NCBI GenBank assembly: GCA_009829735.1
Contig: CM020618.1
Location: 36,122,894-36,186,893 of the forward strand
Origin: Pyropia yezoensis
Taxonomy: Eukaryota; Rhodophyta; Bangiophyceae; Bangiales; Bangiaceae
Reading direction: 5' to 3'
Length of the DNA: 64,000 nucleotides
The position numbers and the translations under genes are program-made. The notes under the pieces are model-generated. The model was given only the letters and a program-made list of their open reading frames with translations. It had not been told where the DNA came from and ran no database searches. Each line of letters starts with the position of its first letter. Position 1 is the first letter of the stretch. Shown here piece by piece: positions 47,346 to 59,600 of the stretch.

Positions 47346-47981
47346 TATGGCCGATTTCCAAAGAATGATCAGTTCCGTAAGGGGGTTCACAGCAGGATCT
47401 CCCAGAACAGTCGCCAAGTGCGCACGCATTCTGGGCCACAGGAATTCTCCGGCGGTGCCCGCGGCCTTGGCCGAACCACATCCAACACCGCAAATCCGTG
47501 TCGCATCCGTGCGATGCCTTGATGTGAGACCGGCCGAAAAATCTCCCGTCTGCACAGACCGGCTCAGTCTTGCAGAGGACTGCCGTCAGGGGCTCACAGC
47601 ATCGATCCGAGGCCAGGTGCCGCGAAATGAGGCCGATTCTAGGGCGCTGATTGGCCAGTACAAAGTAGCCTGCAGCTGCACGGACTGGTTCGCAGCAGGT
47701 ACGGGCTGTCGTGACGTGCTCACAGGAGGCCACCACAGAGTACTGTGCCAGTTAATTTCCCGTTGTGGGGGGGATCCGTCACTCGAGCACAGCCCTGGAA
47801 AGTCGATCGGAAAGGGGTCAGACGAGGAGCGCCGAATCGGATGAGACGTATGCGATACCTGCTGCCGCGATTAAGCGGCAGCCAATGGGAAGGGGGGAAA
47901 CATCGGTACTTCGGTGGAATGCTGCTGTGACCTGCTGTGAACCCCCTTATGAATCTCATCATTCTTTAGAAATCGGCCATA
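47346..47981. mobile_element. Inverted-repeat element (636 bp) with 51-bp arms
   Basis: The left arm 47346-47396 starts TATGGCCGATTTC and ends GGGGGTTCACAGCAGG. The right arm 47931-47981 is its reverse complement with 5 mismatches in 51 by my count. The interior has related TTCGCAGCAGG and CTCACAGCA strings and no coding region. It looks like a MITE-type non-autonomous DNA element. Confidence 0.65.
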
Positions 47982-48276
47982 CAGTGCGTCTCCAATCATA
48001 TCTCACCCTCCTGAGAGACAGATGTCGCTTCCATCCTGCCCTGGCAACATTGAATTGGCACGATTGGCCCACTATGTTGACGACGATCCAACGATCAAGT
48101 CCGACAATCGGCGGACAGGCTCTCGCATGATCGACGGCCGCAACCCGAGCGTTGCCTTGCGTCCGCGTCCGCCAAGTCCACCGACCCCGCCTTCTCCCCA
48201 TCCGTCCCCTTCTCAGCGGCTGTACCATGACGCTGCCGACGCGCCTGAGCAACCAACGCCCAAAGGGCGGTGCTCC

Positions 48277-48612
48277 TCTGAGCGCGGGTGAGGTGAGGGG
48301 AGGCAACCAGACATGGGCGCACGTGACATGGACGTGTGACGGGGGGCCAGAGTGGCGCTGTCATGTGGGGCACCGCGAGGTCTTATCGAGGAGCCATTGG
48401 GAGTGTGCCGCGTGCGTGGGAAGGGGGGTGGGGGAGGATCGACTGTGCTGAGGGCGGGGGAGGTGAGGGGAGGCAAGCGGACAAGGGCGCACGGCGCAAG
48501 AACATGCAGCAGTGGACCAGAATGGCGACCATTACGGAGCGCGACGTTGTCATGTGGGGCACCGCGAGGTGCTGTTGAGGAGCCGTCAGGGCTGCGTTGC
48601 GTGAGTGGGGAG
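48277..48612 (+). repeat. Imperfect direct duplication, unit about 170-190 bp
   Basis: GAGGTGAGGGGAGGCAA occurs at 48290 and 48460, TCATGTGGGGCACCGCGAGG at 48361 and 48550, and GGTGGGGGAGGAT near 48428 and 48617. The uneven spacing shows indels between the copies. No gene is supported here. Confidence 0.55.
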
Positions 48613-48854
48613 CGGGGTGGGGGAGGATTGAGTGGGCCAGTAGGAGTGCAGCGCGTTGAAGGTGCGTTCACACGGGATCGTGCTTTTTTCTAACACTTTG
48701 AGGAGCATGATGAGAAGGGAGGGGGGCATCATACCCATGATGCACGCACAACGACCCTGATTGAGAAGACGTTTACTGGTGGGAAAGGGAGCAGACGGTG
48801 TTGATGCAAACGTGCGTTCGTAAGGGGTCTGCCGAAGAGGACGGACACCATCGG

Positions 48855-49506
48855 TCAGATGCAAAAAATTACTATTCTCACCACGTAAGTCGGCACAACC
48901 ACATACGAGAGCTGGCACGACGTGTCAGCACTATCGGCGACGTCTCCACCCGCGGCGTCCATGTCCTGCACAACTGTATCCGCCGCCCCAACCACCCCAG
49001 CAGGGCGCTCCTCGATCTCTATCCACTCCTCCACGACGGCCCGCTGGGCCACGTCGTCCAGCCCCGCCAGGCCCTCGTTGCCAAGCGACGTGCCCTGCAT
49101 GAGGTCCAATATAGCGTCGACGTCATCGGACACAGAGCGGAACGTCCGACGGTACTCGCCGTGCAGGCGGAGCAGGTCCATAGTGGGGTTGGCCCCCAGC
49201 ACGTCGGTCTTTGCCCAGCAGTGTGCAATGGCAGACGGCGCCAGCTCCTCCCACGCGTCATTGACCATGATGGCCACGTCCATCAAGTTCGCGGCCCCGC
49301 TGGCGATCAGCCCCCCCCCCCAGCCGGCGAGGCGGCCACGCGGCCGCGCCACGACGCGGGTACTGCTGGTACTCTCTTGGTTGCCCAGCATCTGCAGGTG
49401 CTCCTCTCGCGAAGTGGTACACGACGGCCCGCTGCACGCGGCCGCGGGGGCGGGCCCTGCCGCCGCGATGATGAGGTCCGCGGATGCGGGCACCAGTGTG
49501 GCGTTA
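48855..49506 (-). pseudogene. C-terminal fragment of a pogo/Tigger-type DDE transposase
   Basis: Minus-strand frame with LMDVAIMVNDAWEELAPSAI, followed by AHCWAKTDVL, the usual end of a Tigger/jerky-type DDE_1 domain, where an AW...TIxxCF pattern follows the catalytic core. It then continues into an acidic tail (about 49050-48900). The catalytic part is missing. The frame is still open where it meets the TGAGCC start of the LTR at 49507, which suggests the LTR element inserted into this gene. The remaining C-terminal tail ends normally at 48855. Confidence 0.55.
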
Positions 49507-50740
49507 TGAGCCCTTGGGACCGCTGGAACCCGGGAGACTGACTTGGGACCCGGCTGGCAGCGTTACGTGGAACCACGCGCTGGCCGAGGATCCCCGCATC
49601 GGTGGCCCGGGGCAGTGGAGACACGCCCGGTGTCCTGATTGGTCACCCGGAGCGGTGAACTCGCCCGGTTGGGGGCATACTGACCTTCGGGTTATTTGTT
49701 TGATTTTTCGCTTTTGTTTTCCTTGCGTGATTTCGTGTCTTTCCCCTTTTTCCCACTGGGTTTTTTTTCGGGGATTGACATCTGTGTGTGGGGGGATTTC
49801 GCTTGCTTTTTGTGTGTTAGCCCGGTGAGCGGCCGGTGCCTTGCTGGCACTAGGCCCGCTGGGGGCGCTCCCTGGGGGCCTCGCCCAGGGCCCCTGGAGG
49901 GGCCAGGGGGGGAGGTTCTTCAGGGGTGCTCCGGGGTTCTCCCCGGGGCCATCTTGTAAAATCAACAGTACTTTGGGTTCCTCCTCCCTCGGGCTTTCGT
50001 CCTGTTTAGCCTCGTATCGTGGCGGGCGAGTGGATCAGCAAGGGCTCTTACCTGTTCCTTCCTGGACTCCGGACTGTGGTCTCTGTGTGTGTGGTTGTGG
50101 TTTCTGGTTACGGGAATCTGGGTCCCATTACACTACATCAATGGTGGAGCAGCAGGGGAGGGCTTTACTGTTCTCCCGTATAAGGACAGCCCTTTCTTCT
50201 CTCTGCGGCGTTTGGTTCCTTGGTTCCCTCTGCTGGTAACGAGATAGTTAAGTTCACGTCGAGTGCCGTACAGCCAACATGACGGACCCCGTCCCTTCGG
50301 GCGGTCGTGGCCGTGGTGCGCCGTCGGACGTTTCGATGGCTACTCCCGCTGGCCGTGGCCGCGGCGGTCCCTCTGGGCCGTCGAACCGTGGCGAAGGCGG
50401 GCAGACAGGGATTCCTCGTCGGGGGACAGCGCCCCCGGGTGGGATCCGGGCTACAATGGGTCAGAATTTTCGCACGGACACGGGTTCCGAATTAGGGACC
50501 CGAGTTCCTCCTTTGGCTACTGTTACTGGGTCCCAGGTCATTGTTACCACACTGGAAACGTTTCGAGATGAGATTATGGCTACTGTTTCCCAGGCCCTGA
50601 GCCAGAGTCCTGCTGGCCAGGGTGGGTCCCGTGATACCAGTTGTTCCGATCGTTCTCGTTCCCGCCGTCGTCGGCGTCGTCACCATTCGAGTGGCTCCTC
50701 TTCCTCTTCTTCCTCTGGGTTTGTGGTATAAAACTCGATC
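49507..50740 (+). mobile_element. LTR retroelement A: one LTR, primer site, partial gag
   Basis: Fossil Ty3/gypsy-type element. The LTR is 49507-50140, starting TGAG and ending ATCA. The primer-binding site TGGTGGAGCAGCAGGGGA is at 50142-50159, identical to that of element C. A gag-like N-terminal segment (50279-50731) is Gly/Arg-rich, then basic and Ser-rich. No second LTR and no pol are seen in the window, so it is a truncated copy. Age cannot be estimated without a paired LTR. Confidence 0.6.
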
Positions 50741-51440
50741 CTCTCAGACACGTGTCAATATCCCTCGGAGGAAAGGGACAGGTAACACAGGAAGGGGAAC
50801 TACGAGAGTGGTATGCCTGTTGCCTCACGTGCCTGCTCGCAGAGCAAACAGATACGCACGGTAGTGCACACGGGGAAGAGGAAAGCAAACGCGCAGTTGT
50901 CTTCTTCGCTGAGGGCGCGGGCCAAGGGCGCCTCGCTGTCCCTCTTAACGTGCATCTGGGGGAGCCTCGGCACGTTGGCCAGGTAGCCCCCGCGTACCCC
51001 CGAGTGGCCCCGACCCGAGTCTAAGCTCGTCAGGTCGGGGGCCACTATCACTACTAATTCTATTCCCACTCACTAATCTCACACTCAAATTCTCTCAAAT
51101 CAAGTCCCTCACAAATATGCAAAAACCCATCATAAATCCCTCTCTCACGTGTGGGTATCGTAGTCCACCGCATCTCATTGCCGGGCACGGGCCGCGGCCG
51201 CCAACCATCACCACACGGCGGGCGTGTTCTGGCACCTGGTGCCGTCTGGTCGCAGTCCCGGGTCGGCGCCAAGTCGGGGCCAGGGATGCTACATAGCTCC
51301 TTCCCTAGTCGGGCACGTCCTCGGGCCGAACCAGGTGCCACCGTGCACAGCCTCGAGCACGTCCACACCGGTGCCGAGGTCGAGCGTCTTCACCCCGAGC
51401 GCGATCACCCTCTCCAATCCTGCCCCCCCCCTCTTTCACC
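50741..51440. other. Non-coding sequence between retroelement fragments
   Basis: No gene recognised. A CCCCGACC...GGTCGGGG hairpin lies at about 51008-51043, followed by an AT-rich, CACT-rich stretch (51040-51150). Confidence 0.35.
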
Positions 51441-53591
51441 TTGACCTTCCCGTTCCCCCGGATTCTGGACGTCACGTCCAGCTCCGAGATCCTGGTTGGG
51501 CCCGCGGCTCCGGCGGCGAGTGTTGCAGAGGAGAGCTCGGGCGGCCGTGCTCCTCTCTTGCCTCCGGTTCTTCGGGTGTCGGTGCCGGCGTCGGTCGCCA
51601 CGGCGGAGGCGGATCGAGTTCCCCCGGCTTCTGCGTCGCGCCCGGTCGAGACCCCCCCGGCGGGTCTCCCGGAGATGCTTCTTGGGCAGGATCCTCTGGC
51701 GAGCCGGCGCTACTCTACGGTAATCGGCAACGCCAGCGCGGCCCAGTGCCAGCAAGATTGCCTGGTCATCTGGCGTAAGGAACTCCAGCGCGGGGTCTTG
51801 ACGGAGATGGACAGGACGCGTCTCCACGCGGCAGACAAGATGCGCCTGGCTCAAGACCGCTCCCAGAGCGTTTCAAGTTCCTCTTGGGTTGCTCGCCTGG
51901 AGGATCTCCCCTTCGCGCTGGTGCTGGATCTTCCCTTAATCGAGCGTCGCGTGTCTGCGTCCGTTCTCCGGTAGCCGGAGGAAGAAAGGTACGTCCAGCG
52001 GGCGCTCAAGGTCTGGGACGAGACGCTCAAGGGGTCGGGGAGACTGACTTGTGATCCCCGTCCGAGCATGGTCGCTCTGGAGCCGCCTTTCTTGACCCGG
52101 AAGTATTCCATGTTGTCGCCGGCGCGGGAGCAAGGCGAGCGGCGCGGGCGCCAGCGGGACTACATCGTAAGCTGCAACCACCAAGAGTTCTGGAGGCTGG
52201 ACAAGGCCAACCGGGCGGCGTACTACCGCAAGGTCATCCCGCAGCAGCAGGAAGTCGAGATTCCGGTCGGGTTTGCTCCGTCCAGCATCCCTTTCACGTG
52301 GTACTTCCTGGACGCCTTGACCCAGGCGTCGATCAAGGGCTTCTTCCATTCCATCCCGTACATGATGTACACCTCCGAGATGACGGTCTTGGCTGACAAC
52401 CACTGGCTCCACGAGGTCTTGGTGTCCAACCGGCTCTGGCTTCTCCCCGACCTCCTGATTATCTGGATCGTCGACAAGTTGACCGTTGACTTCCTGTGCA
52501 GCCAGGACGAGGAGTACAAGAAGCTCTTCCAGGCGATGATCGACTTCCGGCGTCAACTCCCGGTGCATGACCGGAGCTTCTTGAACAAGATCGCCGGCCA
52601 GAACAGCCCACGTCGGGATGGCTCGGGGTGGGTGCTGGTGGTCTACCAGTCTTCTCCGGCCAAGGTGCAGCTGGCGACGCCGCTGCCGGCGTGGCCGCAG
52701 CCAGGCAGTCTTCCTGCTCCGGTCGCTCTGGATCTCCTGCCGACTGGGCCGCCGGTACAAGAGTCGGGATGGGCCGCGGCGGTCGGTCGGGCGTCTGCGG
52801 CGGCTCCACTTCCTCCAGTTGCGCCTGTCGCCCCGGTTGCCTCGCCTGTACCGTCGCCGGCGCGTCTGCGCCCAGCTCTACCTGTGCCGGTACTTCAGGC
52901 TCCTCCGGCACCGCGCTTGTCTGCAGCGGCTCTTGGCGTTGCCAGCCGGTCGCCGGCTACTCCGGCCGTTCCCCCTCGGGCGCCTTCTACACCTGGTGGC
53001 GGCCCTGTGCCCACCCTCGAGTTGGGTACTCCGGTTTCCGGCGCCGCTGCTGACCGTCCGGTGGTGGCAAACTCGGGTCGGTTCGAGATCCCGGCGCCGA
53101 CTCTGCGCCTTTCCCACCTTCGGGTGCCTGACTGGTACCTGACTCAAGGTGGCCCGACGTGCGACCAGCACGACGTCGGCATGATTGAGGACCAGCTGGG
53201 TCGTCTTCCGGTGCAGGTTGAAGGCGTCGGGTATTCCTTGGTGCTGGGCACGTATGCCAGCGTCTTGAACGACGTAGTCGACTGGGTGTTTCCTTGCGCG
53301 GACAGCGGCCGGATGTCGAACAGCCCGGTGGTTGGTGAGCTTCTAGCGACCTTGACGCGGCATGGCTTGGCCCAGGAATGGTCGGGGACCGTCAATAGCT
53401 TCCAGGGGCGCCGGCAGGTGTATCTGGATGAGCGGGAGCGCCCGGCGACTACGGGTACTGCTCCGGTGGCGGGGTACGTGGAAGCGACTCGCCCACCGCA
53501 CTACGTCATCCCGCCTTCCTCTGGGTCCCGGCGGGCTGCGGAGGCGGCGCTGGAGGACGCTCCCGCGGCGCAGCGTCCGCGCCGGGAGTAG
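51441..53591 (+). mobile_element. Unknown retroelement-associated ORF family, copy 1 (broken, about one break)
   Basis: Fossil copy of an unrecognised protein family, homologous to the ORF at 54563-56506. The parts are 51441-51974 and 52068-53591. Shared features with copy 2, in order, include an E-E...VQRA motif, PPFL (PPYL in copy 2), YIV (YLV), a YY-x-K...VEIP-x-GF segment and a WL-x-EV helix. The last third is Pro/Ala/Val-rich. I see no zinc knuckle, RT, protease or integrase motif. Confidence 0.5.
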
Positions 53592-54562
53592 TACTCGGAG
53601 GCAAGGAGGGTGAGAGTCTAGGGAGGAGGGAGGAGGGAAGAGGCAGAGAGAAGGGTTGCTCGAGCGGGTGCTTGCTTGTTTTCTGGTAGTTCCATGCTTG
53701 CATTGCTTGTTTTCCTTGATGCACCCGTTCCCTTTTATCAATCTTCTTGTTCCGCGTGTGGCAAAAACCATTTACACACGCGACACCCAAGTTGGGGCGG
53801 TGTACAAGGGCTGCCTCCCGTGTCGGAGGACCGGAAGAAGTGCAAGTCGCACACACTCTGTCCCTGTTGTGGGGCAAACCCCCCACTGACAAACAAGAAG
53901 ATGGTGTGTGGTCCAACAGTTTCTTGGTCGGGACGGAGACGCAGAGCCAAGCCCCGCTGTCCCTCCCCTTATCCCCCCAGGGTCCCCTCAGAATCTCGCC
54001 ACTCAGAATCTCCCACCCCAGCACCTGCCCACCGGGCCACACGAAAATTCAAGACGATAAATGCAGAAAACCCTCAAATCCAAGTTGGATTTACTACTAA
54101 GCTAACTATCCCAAACTTAGGGAATATGGACCCAAATGCAGGGGGAGGAACGGATCAGGCTAGTGGCCTGCCGCCCCTTGCATGGCACGTGTTGCCCCCC
54201 TACCTGGGGGTCAATACTGCCACACTCCCCTCTCTTCAGTTCCGACCGACCCGGTCGGCCCTGTGAGGGGGTGCGTAAACGCACGTCTCGGCGTTGGGGG
54301 CGCGACTTGCTGTCCCCCCTTGAGTACGTAACGCGGATGTGGAGGCGGTCACGTTGACCGCCCCTCTCCTCAAGCTTGCCCACTCGGCAGCTTGCTCTCC
54401 CCGGTTCGCACTTCACCATCACCACCACATCCCCTTCACCTTCTCCTGGGCCGCCCCACGCTGGGGAGGCCACCCGTCTACCCACGATCCGAGTCCCCCT
54501 CAACTCGAGGCGGGTCTCGTGCCGCTGTAGCCAGGGCGTCTCTCCCCAACTTGGGGAGAGCT
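53592..54562. other. Non-coding flank of retroelement ORF copy 2
   Basis: No supported gene. The CAAGTTG/CAACTTG motif cluster begins here (53788, 54081, 54547). This part may hold the far LTR or UTR of element B, but no paired repeat was found. Confidence 0.35.
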
Positions 54563-56506
54563 ATGGCGACCCCGGGGGTGGAGACGGACTCCCTCGATGA
54601 ACGTATGGAGGACACCTCCTACGGTGCAGCGCCCGCCGGGACTTCCGGCGGGGGCTCCGCGATCGCTCCGGGGGATGGGACTCCCGCGTCACCCGGCTTT
54701 GGGTTGACGGCGGGATCTCCCCCGGAGGCGGGACAAGTTGTCCCGCGTGAGGCCTTGGGGCGGTGGTTTTACCCCGCTTGGCCTATGTATGAGGAGGGGT
54801 TGACTGTTCTTCGCTGTGGCCGACTTGGCGCAGCGATGAGTCGGGTATGGGACCGCCTACGGGAGAAGTATCCCCGTAGGGTCGGGTTCCCTGCCGGCTT
54901 CAGGACGGACCAGTTTGCCTTCCTGGACGATGAGGAGGTCGAGGACGTACAGCGGGCCAAGGCCATGGTGGACCGCGGGGGAACTATCCCGGGTCCCGGC
55001 GACTTGCCGACCTTTACTTGGGACGCGGTGGCAACTCGCCCCCCGTACCTTCACGAGGCCGATCCGCACACTCATCACTTTGATGTGCGGATGGAGAAGG
55101 ACTTCCGGCGAGGTCCCTACTTGGTGACCTCGGCTCAACTTGAGTTTCCTCAGCAGTCTGCTGCCAGTAAGGAGCAGTACTACCCGAAGAAGCCCGAGTG
55201 GTGGCCTCAAGTTGAGGTCCCCTACGGGTTCCCTGCGTTGCTGCCACGGTTGCTCGACCACTTCGGCTCCGTCATGTTGACGGCTAGCCCGGATCATCCG
55301 GTGTGGGCCATGTTGGCCACCCAGTGGCTCCTCGAGGTCATGTCGACCTGGGTGTCCTGTGTCCAGCGGCGGGGGATGCTTTGGCATCTTGCCCTCCGGC
55401 TTATCCAAGGTTTGGAACAGCTCACCCCTCAGCTAGTTGCGGAGGGGTGCTCATCAGGACAACTCACTCTACTTGAGGAGATGCTCCGCCTTCACAAGTT
55501 TATCGAGTGGGAGAGCATCGAGCACAAGTTGCGCCGCCCCACTCGTGGGCCCAAGGACGATGGCGCACTTCGCCAGTTCGTATGGGTCGCTCGTGAACTT
55601 CACGACGGCCGTGTGGTACTACGAGAGGGGTTGGGCATTGGGGACTACCCGTATGCCCCGGGGGTGGATCGCCACACTGTGCCACCCCCGAACAAGGCCA
55701 TAGTCATGGCCGTGCCCTCACATGATGATCATATGACTCAACCCACTACGGGGGCCCCGAGTAGGGGTCGCAGTTACATCCGGGCACCGCCACCTCGGCG
55801 TGCCCCTCCACTTCCTCCTGTCCCCTACCAGCCACACGGGGACATCCCGATTAGCGTGGCCGTTGAGTCGTCCACCCCGGTGTCCCCCAACTTGGGGGCC
55901 ACCCTCCTGACGGTATACCCCAAGTTGGTGTTACCGCCCGCGCCTCTAACCGCAGAGATGATGATCACCAAGTTGGTGCGCACCATTTCCTGGTTGGCCG
56001 CGTCGACCGCAACCATTCAAACTTCCGAGACTCTTCAACTTGAGGAGCGCGTTTGTACTGCAGTGGCGACAGCGAGTTGCGAGTCGGTGGCGGAGTTTAT
56101 GACGGCCGAGTTGGCTCGCATTGGGGCTATTATGCCCCAGCCAGCCCCTCTTGGGCGTGGCAAACGTCGTGCGAGCCGGGCATACTCGCCTCCTCGCCGT
56201 CGTCGCCGACGCTCGCGGCGCTCTCCCTCCGTGTCGGAAGACGAGTTGTCTTACTCCGTCTCGGAGTCCTTGACTCCGTCAGAGTCGGAGTCGGTCCGGC
56301 GTCTGCGTCGCCAACTTGCGCGCAAGACTAAGCAGAAGAGCAGCCGCGGTCGTCGCCACTTGCGCGACCGTGAGGAGCGCGACGGTTCCGACTTGGAGCC
56401 GCCGGCCCCGCCGACTGGTGGGGAGCGTTATCGCTGTGGGTCTCGCCGCTCGCCTCCACGTGAGGGCGAGGGCCGTGGGGTTGGAGAGTCCAGCATGCAT
56501 GCCTAG
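54563..56506 (+). CDS. Unknown retroelement-associated ORF family, copy 2 (looks whole)
   Basis: An uninterrupted frame of about 647 aa from the ATG at 54563; the frame is open further upstream. The middle part (about 54780-55560) is helix-rich and Trp-rich with WWPQVEVPYGF and ATQWLLEVMSTWVS, and aligns with copy 1. The C-terminal 150 residues are basic and Ser/Arg-rich (an RRRRRRSRRSPS segment), suggesting nucleic-acid binding. It sits 112 bp beyond the end of the minus-strand pol and in the opposite direction. Its DNA carries the same dense CAAGTTG/CAACTTG motif as pol, so I infer an antisense ORF of element B. Gag-like capsid is the main alternative. Function unknown. Confidence 0.5.
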   Translation: MATPGVETDSLDERMEDTSYGAAPAGTSGGGSAIAPGDGTPASPGFGLTAGSPPEAGQVVPREALGRWFYPAWPMYEEGLTVLRCGRLGAAMSRVWDRLREKYPRRVGFPAGFRTDQFAFLDDEEVEDVQRAKAMVDRGGTIPGPGDLPTFTWDAVATRPPYLHEADPHTHHFDVRMEKDFRRGPYLVTSAQLEFPQQSAASKEQYYPKKPEWWPQVEVPYGFPALLPRLLDHFGSVMLTASPDHPVWAMLATQWLLEVMSTWVSCVQRRGMLWHLALRLIQGLEQLTPQLVAEGCSSGQLTLLEEMLRLHKFIEWESIEHKLRRPTRGPKDDGALRQFVWVARELHDGRVVLREGLGIGDYPYAPGVDRHTVPPPNKAIVMAVPSHDDHMTQPTTGAPSRGRSYIRAPPPRRAPPLPPVPYQPHGDIPISVAVESSTPVSPNLGATLLTVYPKLVLPPAPLTAEMMITKLVRTISWLAASTATIQTSETLQLEERVCTAVATASCESVAEFMTAELARIGAIMPQPAPLGRGKRRASRAYSPPRRRRRRSRRSPSVSEDELSYSVSESLTPSESESVRRLRRQLARKTKQKSSRGRRHLRDREERDGSDLEPPAPPTGGERYRCGSRRSPPREGEGRGVGESSMHA

Positions 56507-56617
56507 TTGGCAGCTGCCTTTGTTGTGAGAGTGTGAGGGTTAGGGCTGTAGTTGAAAGCCACTCTGCGTACCACTTCGACTTGAAGCACTCTCTTGGCAC
56601 TGTTACTCAGCCTTTCC

Positions 56618-59600
56618 TCACGTTGAGGGAGGGCTGTTAGGGTCTATCTCATTCCGGGCACAGTATGCCCGGACCTTCTCAGCGGGAAGGTCCTCCACAT
56701 ATTCCCACGTATCATCCTTGGCTTTGTAGCCGAACCAACGCACCCTCAACATGAGGCGGTCAGTGTCCTCATCCCCGCCGTGGTCGATGAACTTATCGAA
56801 CACGTACTCCTGCGGGCCCTGTTTGGCCGCGGGCAGTGAGGGGAGGCGCCACGCTTCCAACGCACGCGCCCAAGCTGGGTCGCCTGCAGGCGGTGGTGCA
56901 ACTTTGACAACGTCCTGTCCGTTCACTGTGCGGACCCCATCGTTTCTTTCGATGGTGAAACGCCGCCCATCAGTACGAAGGACCTGGTACGGCCCCTTCG
57001 TCTGGAATACCAACTTACCCCCAGTTGGGGTGTGTGAGTGAACCAGTACCCAGTCACCCTGCTCGGGGACGTGTTTGGCGTTGCGCACCTTTTTGTCAAA
57101 GGTACGCTTGTAGCGCTTTTGTGCCTTGTCCATCTCAGCCCTGACTTTAGGGATGAGTTTTTCAAGCCTAGCAGCGAACTCCGCATTACTCTCAGTAGGA
57201 GTAGGCGTACTGCCACCATCTTCCCTAGTTGGGAGCGGCCGCCGCACGGCGATAGACCGCACGCGACGGGGGGTCACAAAAGCAAGGGGTACTTCCCCGG
57301 TAGATGAGTGAACCTGCGAATTGTAGGCAGTGGTAAGAATAGAAATGTATTGGTCCCACGTTTTCACGTGCTCACTTACATAGTGGCGCAGCTGCCGAAC
57401 AATAGTTTTGTTGAAGCGCTCCACCTGCCCATTAGTTTGTGGGTGGTAGGGGGTGGCATAGTTTGCCTTAACCCCCAACATATCCAGCACCCCCTGAAGC
57501 AGTACGGACGCAAATTGCGGTCCATTGTCCGATAGTGTACTATCCGGAATGCCATACGCGGCAACCCAGTGATCTAGGAAGGCTGACACGACCGACATGG
57601 CCGTGATCTCGGCCAGTGGGATCGCTCGCTTAAGTTTCGTGAAGCGGTCACAGATGACCAGGAGGTACTGGTTGCCCTCCTCGGTCACTGGCAGTGGCCC
57701 AAGGATGTCCATCGCCAACGCGGCAAAGGGCTCCTTGGCCGGGAACAATAGCATAGCCGTAGTAGGCCGCCGTTCCATCAGACGGTTCTGCGCACAACTT
57801 GTGCAGGCAGCCACCCAGCCGTAGATGTCCACCACCATGGACGGCCAGTAGTACCTGGTCCTCAGGGTCTGGTACAGTTTACTAGACCCCAGGTGTCCAC
57901 CTGTGGGAGCGTTATGCTCCCTCTCAAGGATACTGTCCTTGAGGGATGCGGGGACGACAAGTTGTTCGGTCCCCTGGAATACCCCCCTCCTCATGAGGAG
58001 GCCATCGTCTCCTAGAAAGAACCGCGTCTCCGCCACTGTATCCAGTGTATCCCTTTGCGACTTGCAGAAGGGATCCTCGGCCTGGGCCTTCACCACCTCG
58101 TCCAGGGACAGGGGCAAGTACTTCTTGTTCCCTGGCGCCTCGGGGTTCAACGCCTGACCCGAACGCGTGACTACCCCCACGATGGGGATGTCCTCATCGA
58201 CTGGGTTAGTGTCCAGCCCCTCGGTAGGTACCCGAGAAAGGCCGTCGGCAAGGGCATGTTGCCTGCCAGGTCGGTATTCAATATCAAAGTTGAAGGGTGC
58301 CAGTCGCACCCTCCACCGGTTGAGACGAGTGTTCGTACAATCCGTCTTAAAGATGAACTGCAACGCGCGGTGGTCACAGCGGATGAGGAACTTCTCACCC
58401 TCCAGGTAGTGACGAAGTGACGTCACCGCCCACACCACTGCGAGTCCTTCCAACTCGGTGACTCCGTAGTTCTTCTCGGCCGAGTTCAGCCCCTTGCTGA
58501 AGTATCCCACCGGCAAGTACTCCTTGTCCGGCTGCTGCTGAAGCAACACACAACCAAGTTGGTCGTAGCTAGCGTCCACATCCAGGATGTAGTGGCCTCC
58601 CAACCTGGGAATAGCCAGGATAGGGGGCTTCAGCAAAAGGTCCCGAAGAGTCTCAAAGGATTCCTGCTCCACCCGACTTGGGGGAGGCAGGTTCTTCGGT
58701 AGCGTTGAGCTCACTAACTCATTCAACGGCTTCGCCACCTTGGCGAAGCCCTTGGTGAAACGTCGGTACACGTTACACATCCCGAGGAAGCTCCTCATCT
58801 GGGTCTGGGTCCGGGGGTACTGAGCCTTACGGATGGCTCTCAAGTTCTTCTCGTTGACACTGAGGCGCCCCGGACGGACAACATGTCCCAAGTACTCCAC
58901 CTCTTGAGTGAAGAGGTGGCACTTACTCACCTTCAGTGACACACCGGCGTCAGCAAGTAGCTTGAACACCTGGCCAAGATGGCCGATGTGTTCCTCCGGA
59001 CTTCGGGAGAACACAATGATATCGTCTAGGTACACGAGACAGATCTGCCACCGTACTCCGGCCAGAATCATGTCCATAGCGCGCTGGAAAGTTGCCGGCG
59101 CGTTACACAGTCCAAACGGTAGTCGCTTGCACTGGTAGGTACCACAGTGACAGGTAAAGGTAGTTTTATGCCTGTCCTCCGGGGCAATGGGAATTTGCCA
59201 GTACCCCGCGCTGCAGTCCAGGGTAGAAAACACGTTCGCCTCCCCCAGAGAGTCCAGACAGTCGTCCATCCTAGGTAGGGGATAACTGTCCTTCACCGTG
59301 CTCTCATTGAGCTTACGGTAGTCGATGCAGAACCGGGGGGTCCCATCATCTTTGGGGACGATAACCACCGGACTCGCCCACTCTGCGTTACTGGTCTCGA
59401 TCACATCGAGGGCCTCCATGCGAGCAACTTGCTCCTTGACGAGGGCCCTTGAACGGGGTCCTCCCCTATACGGTTGTTGGCGTATAGGGGGTGCACCGGG
59501 CTTCAACTCGATCCGGTGTTGGGTGGCTCTCATGAGTCCCAATTGACCATCCCACAACTTGTGATATTGGTCCAAGAGGCGTTCAACTTGAACCCTCAAC

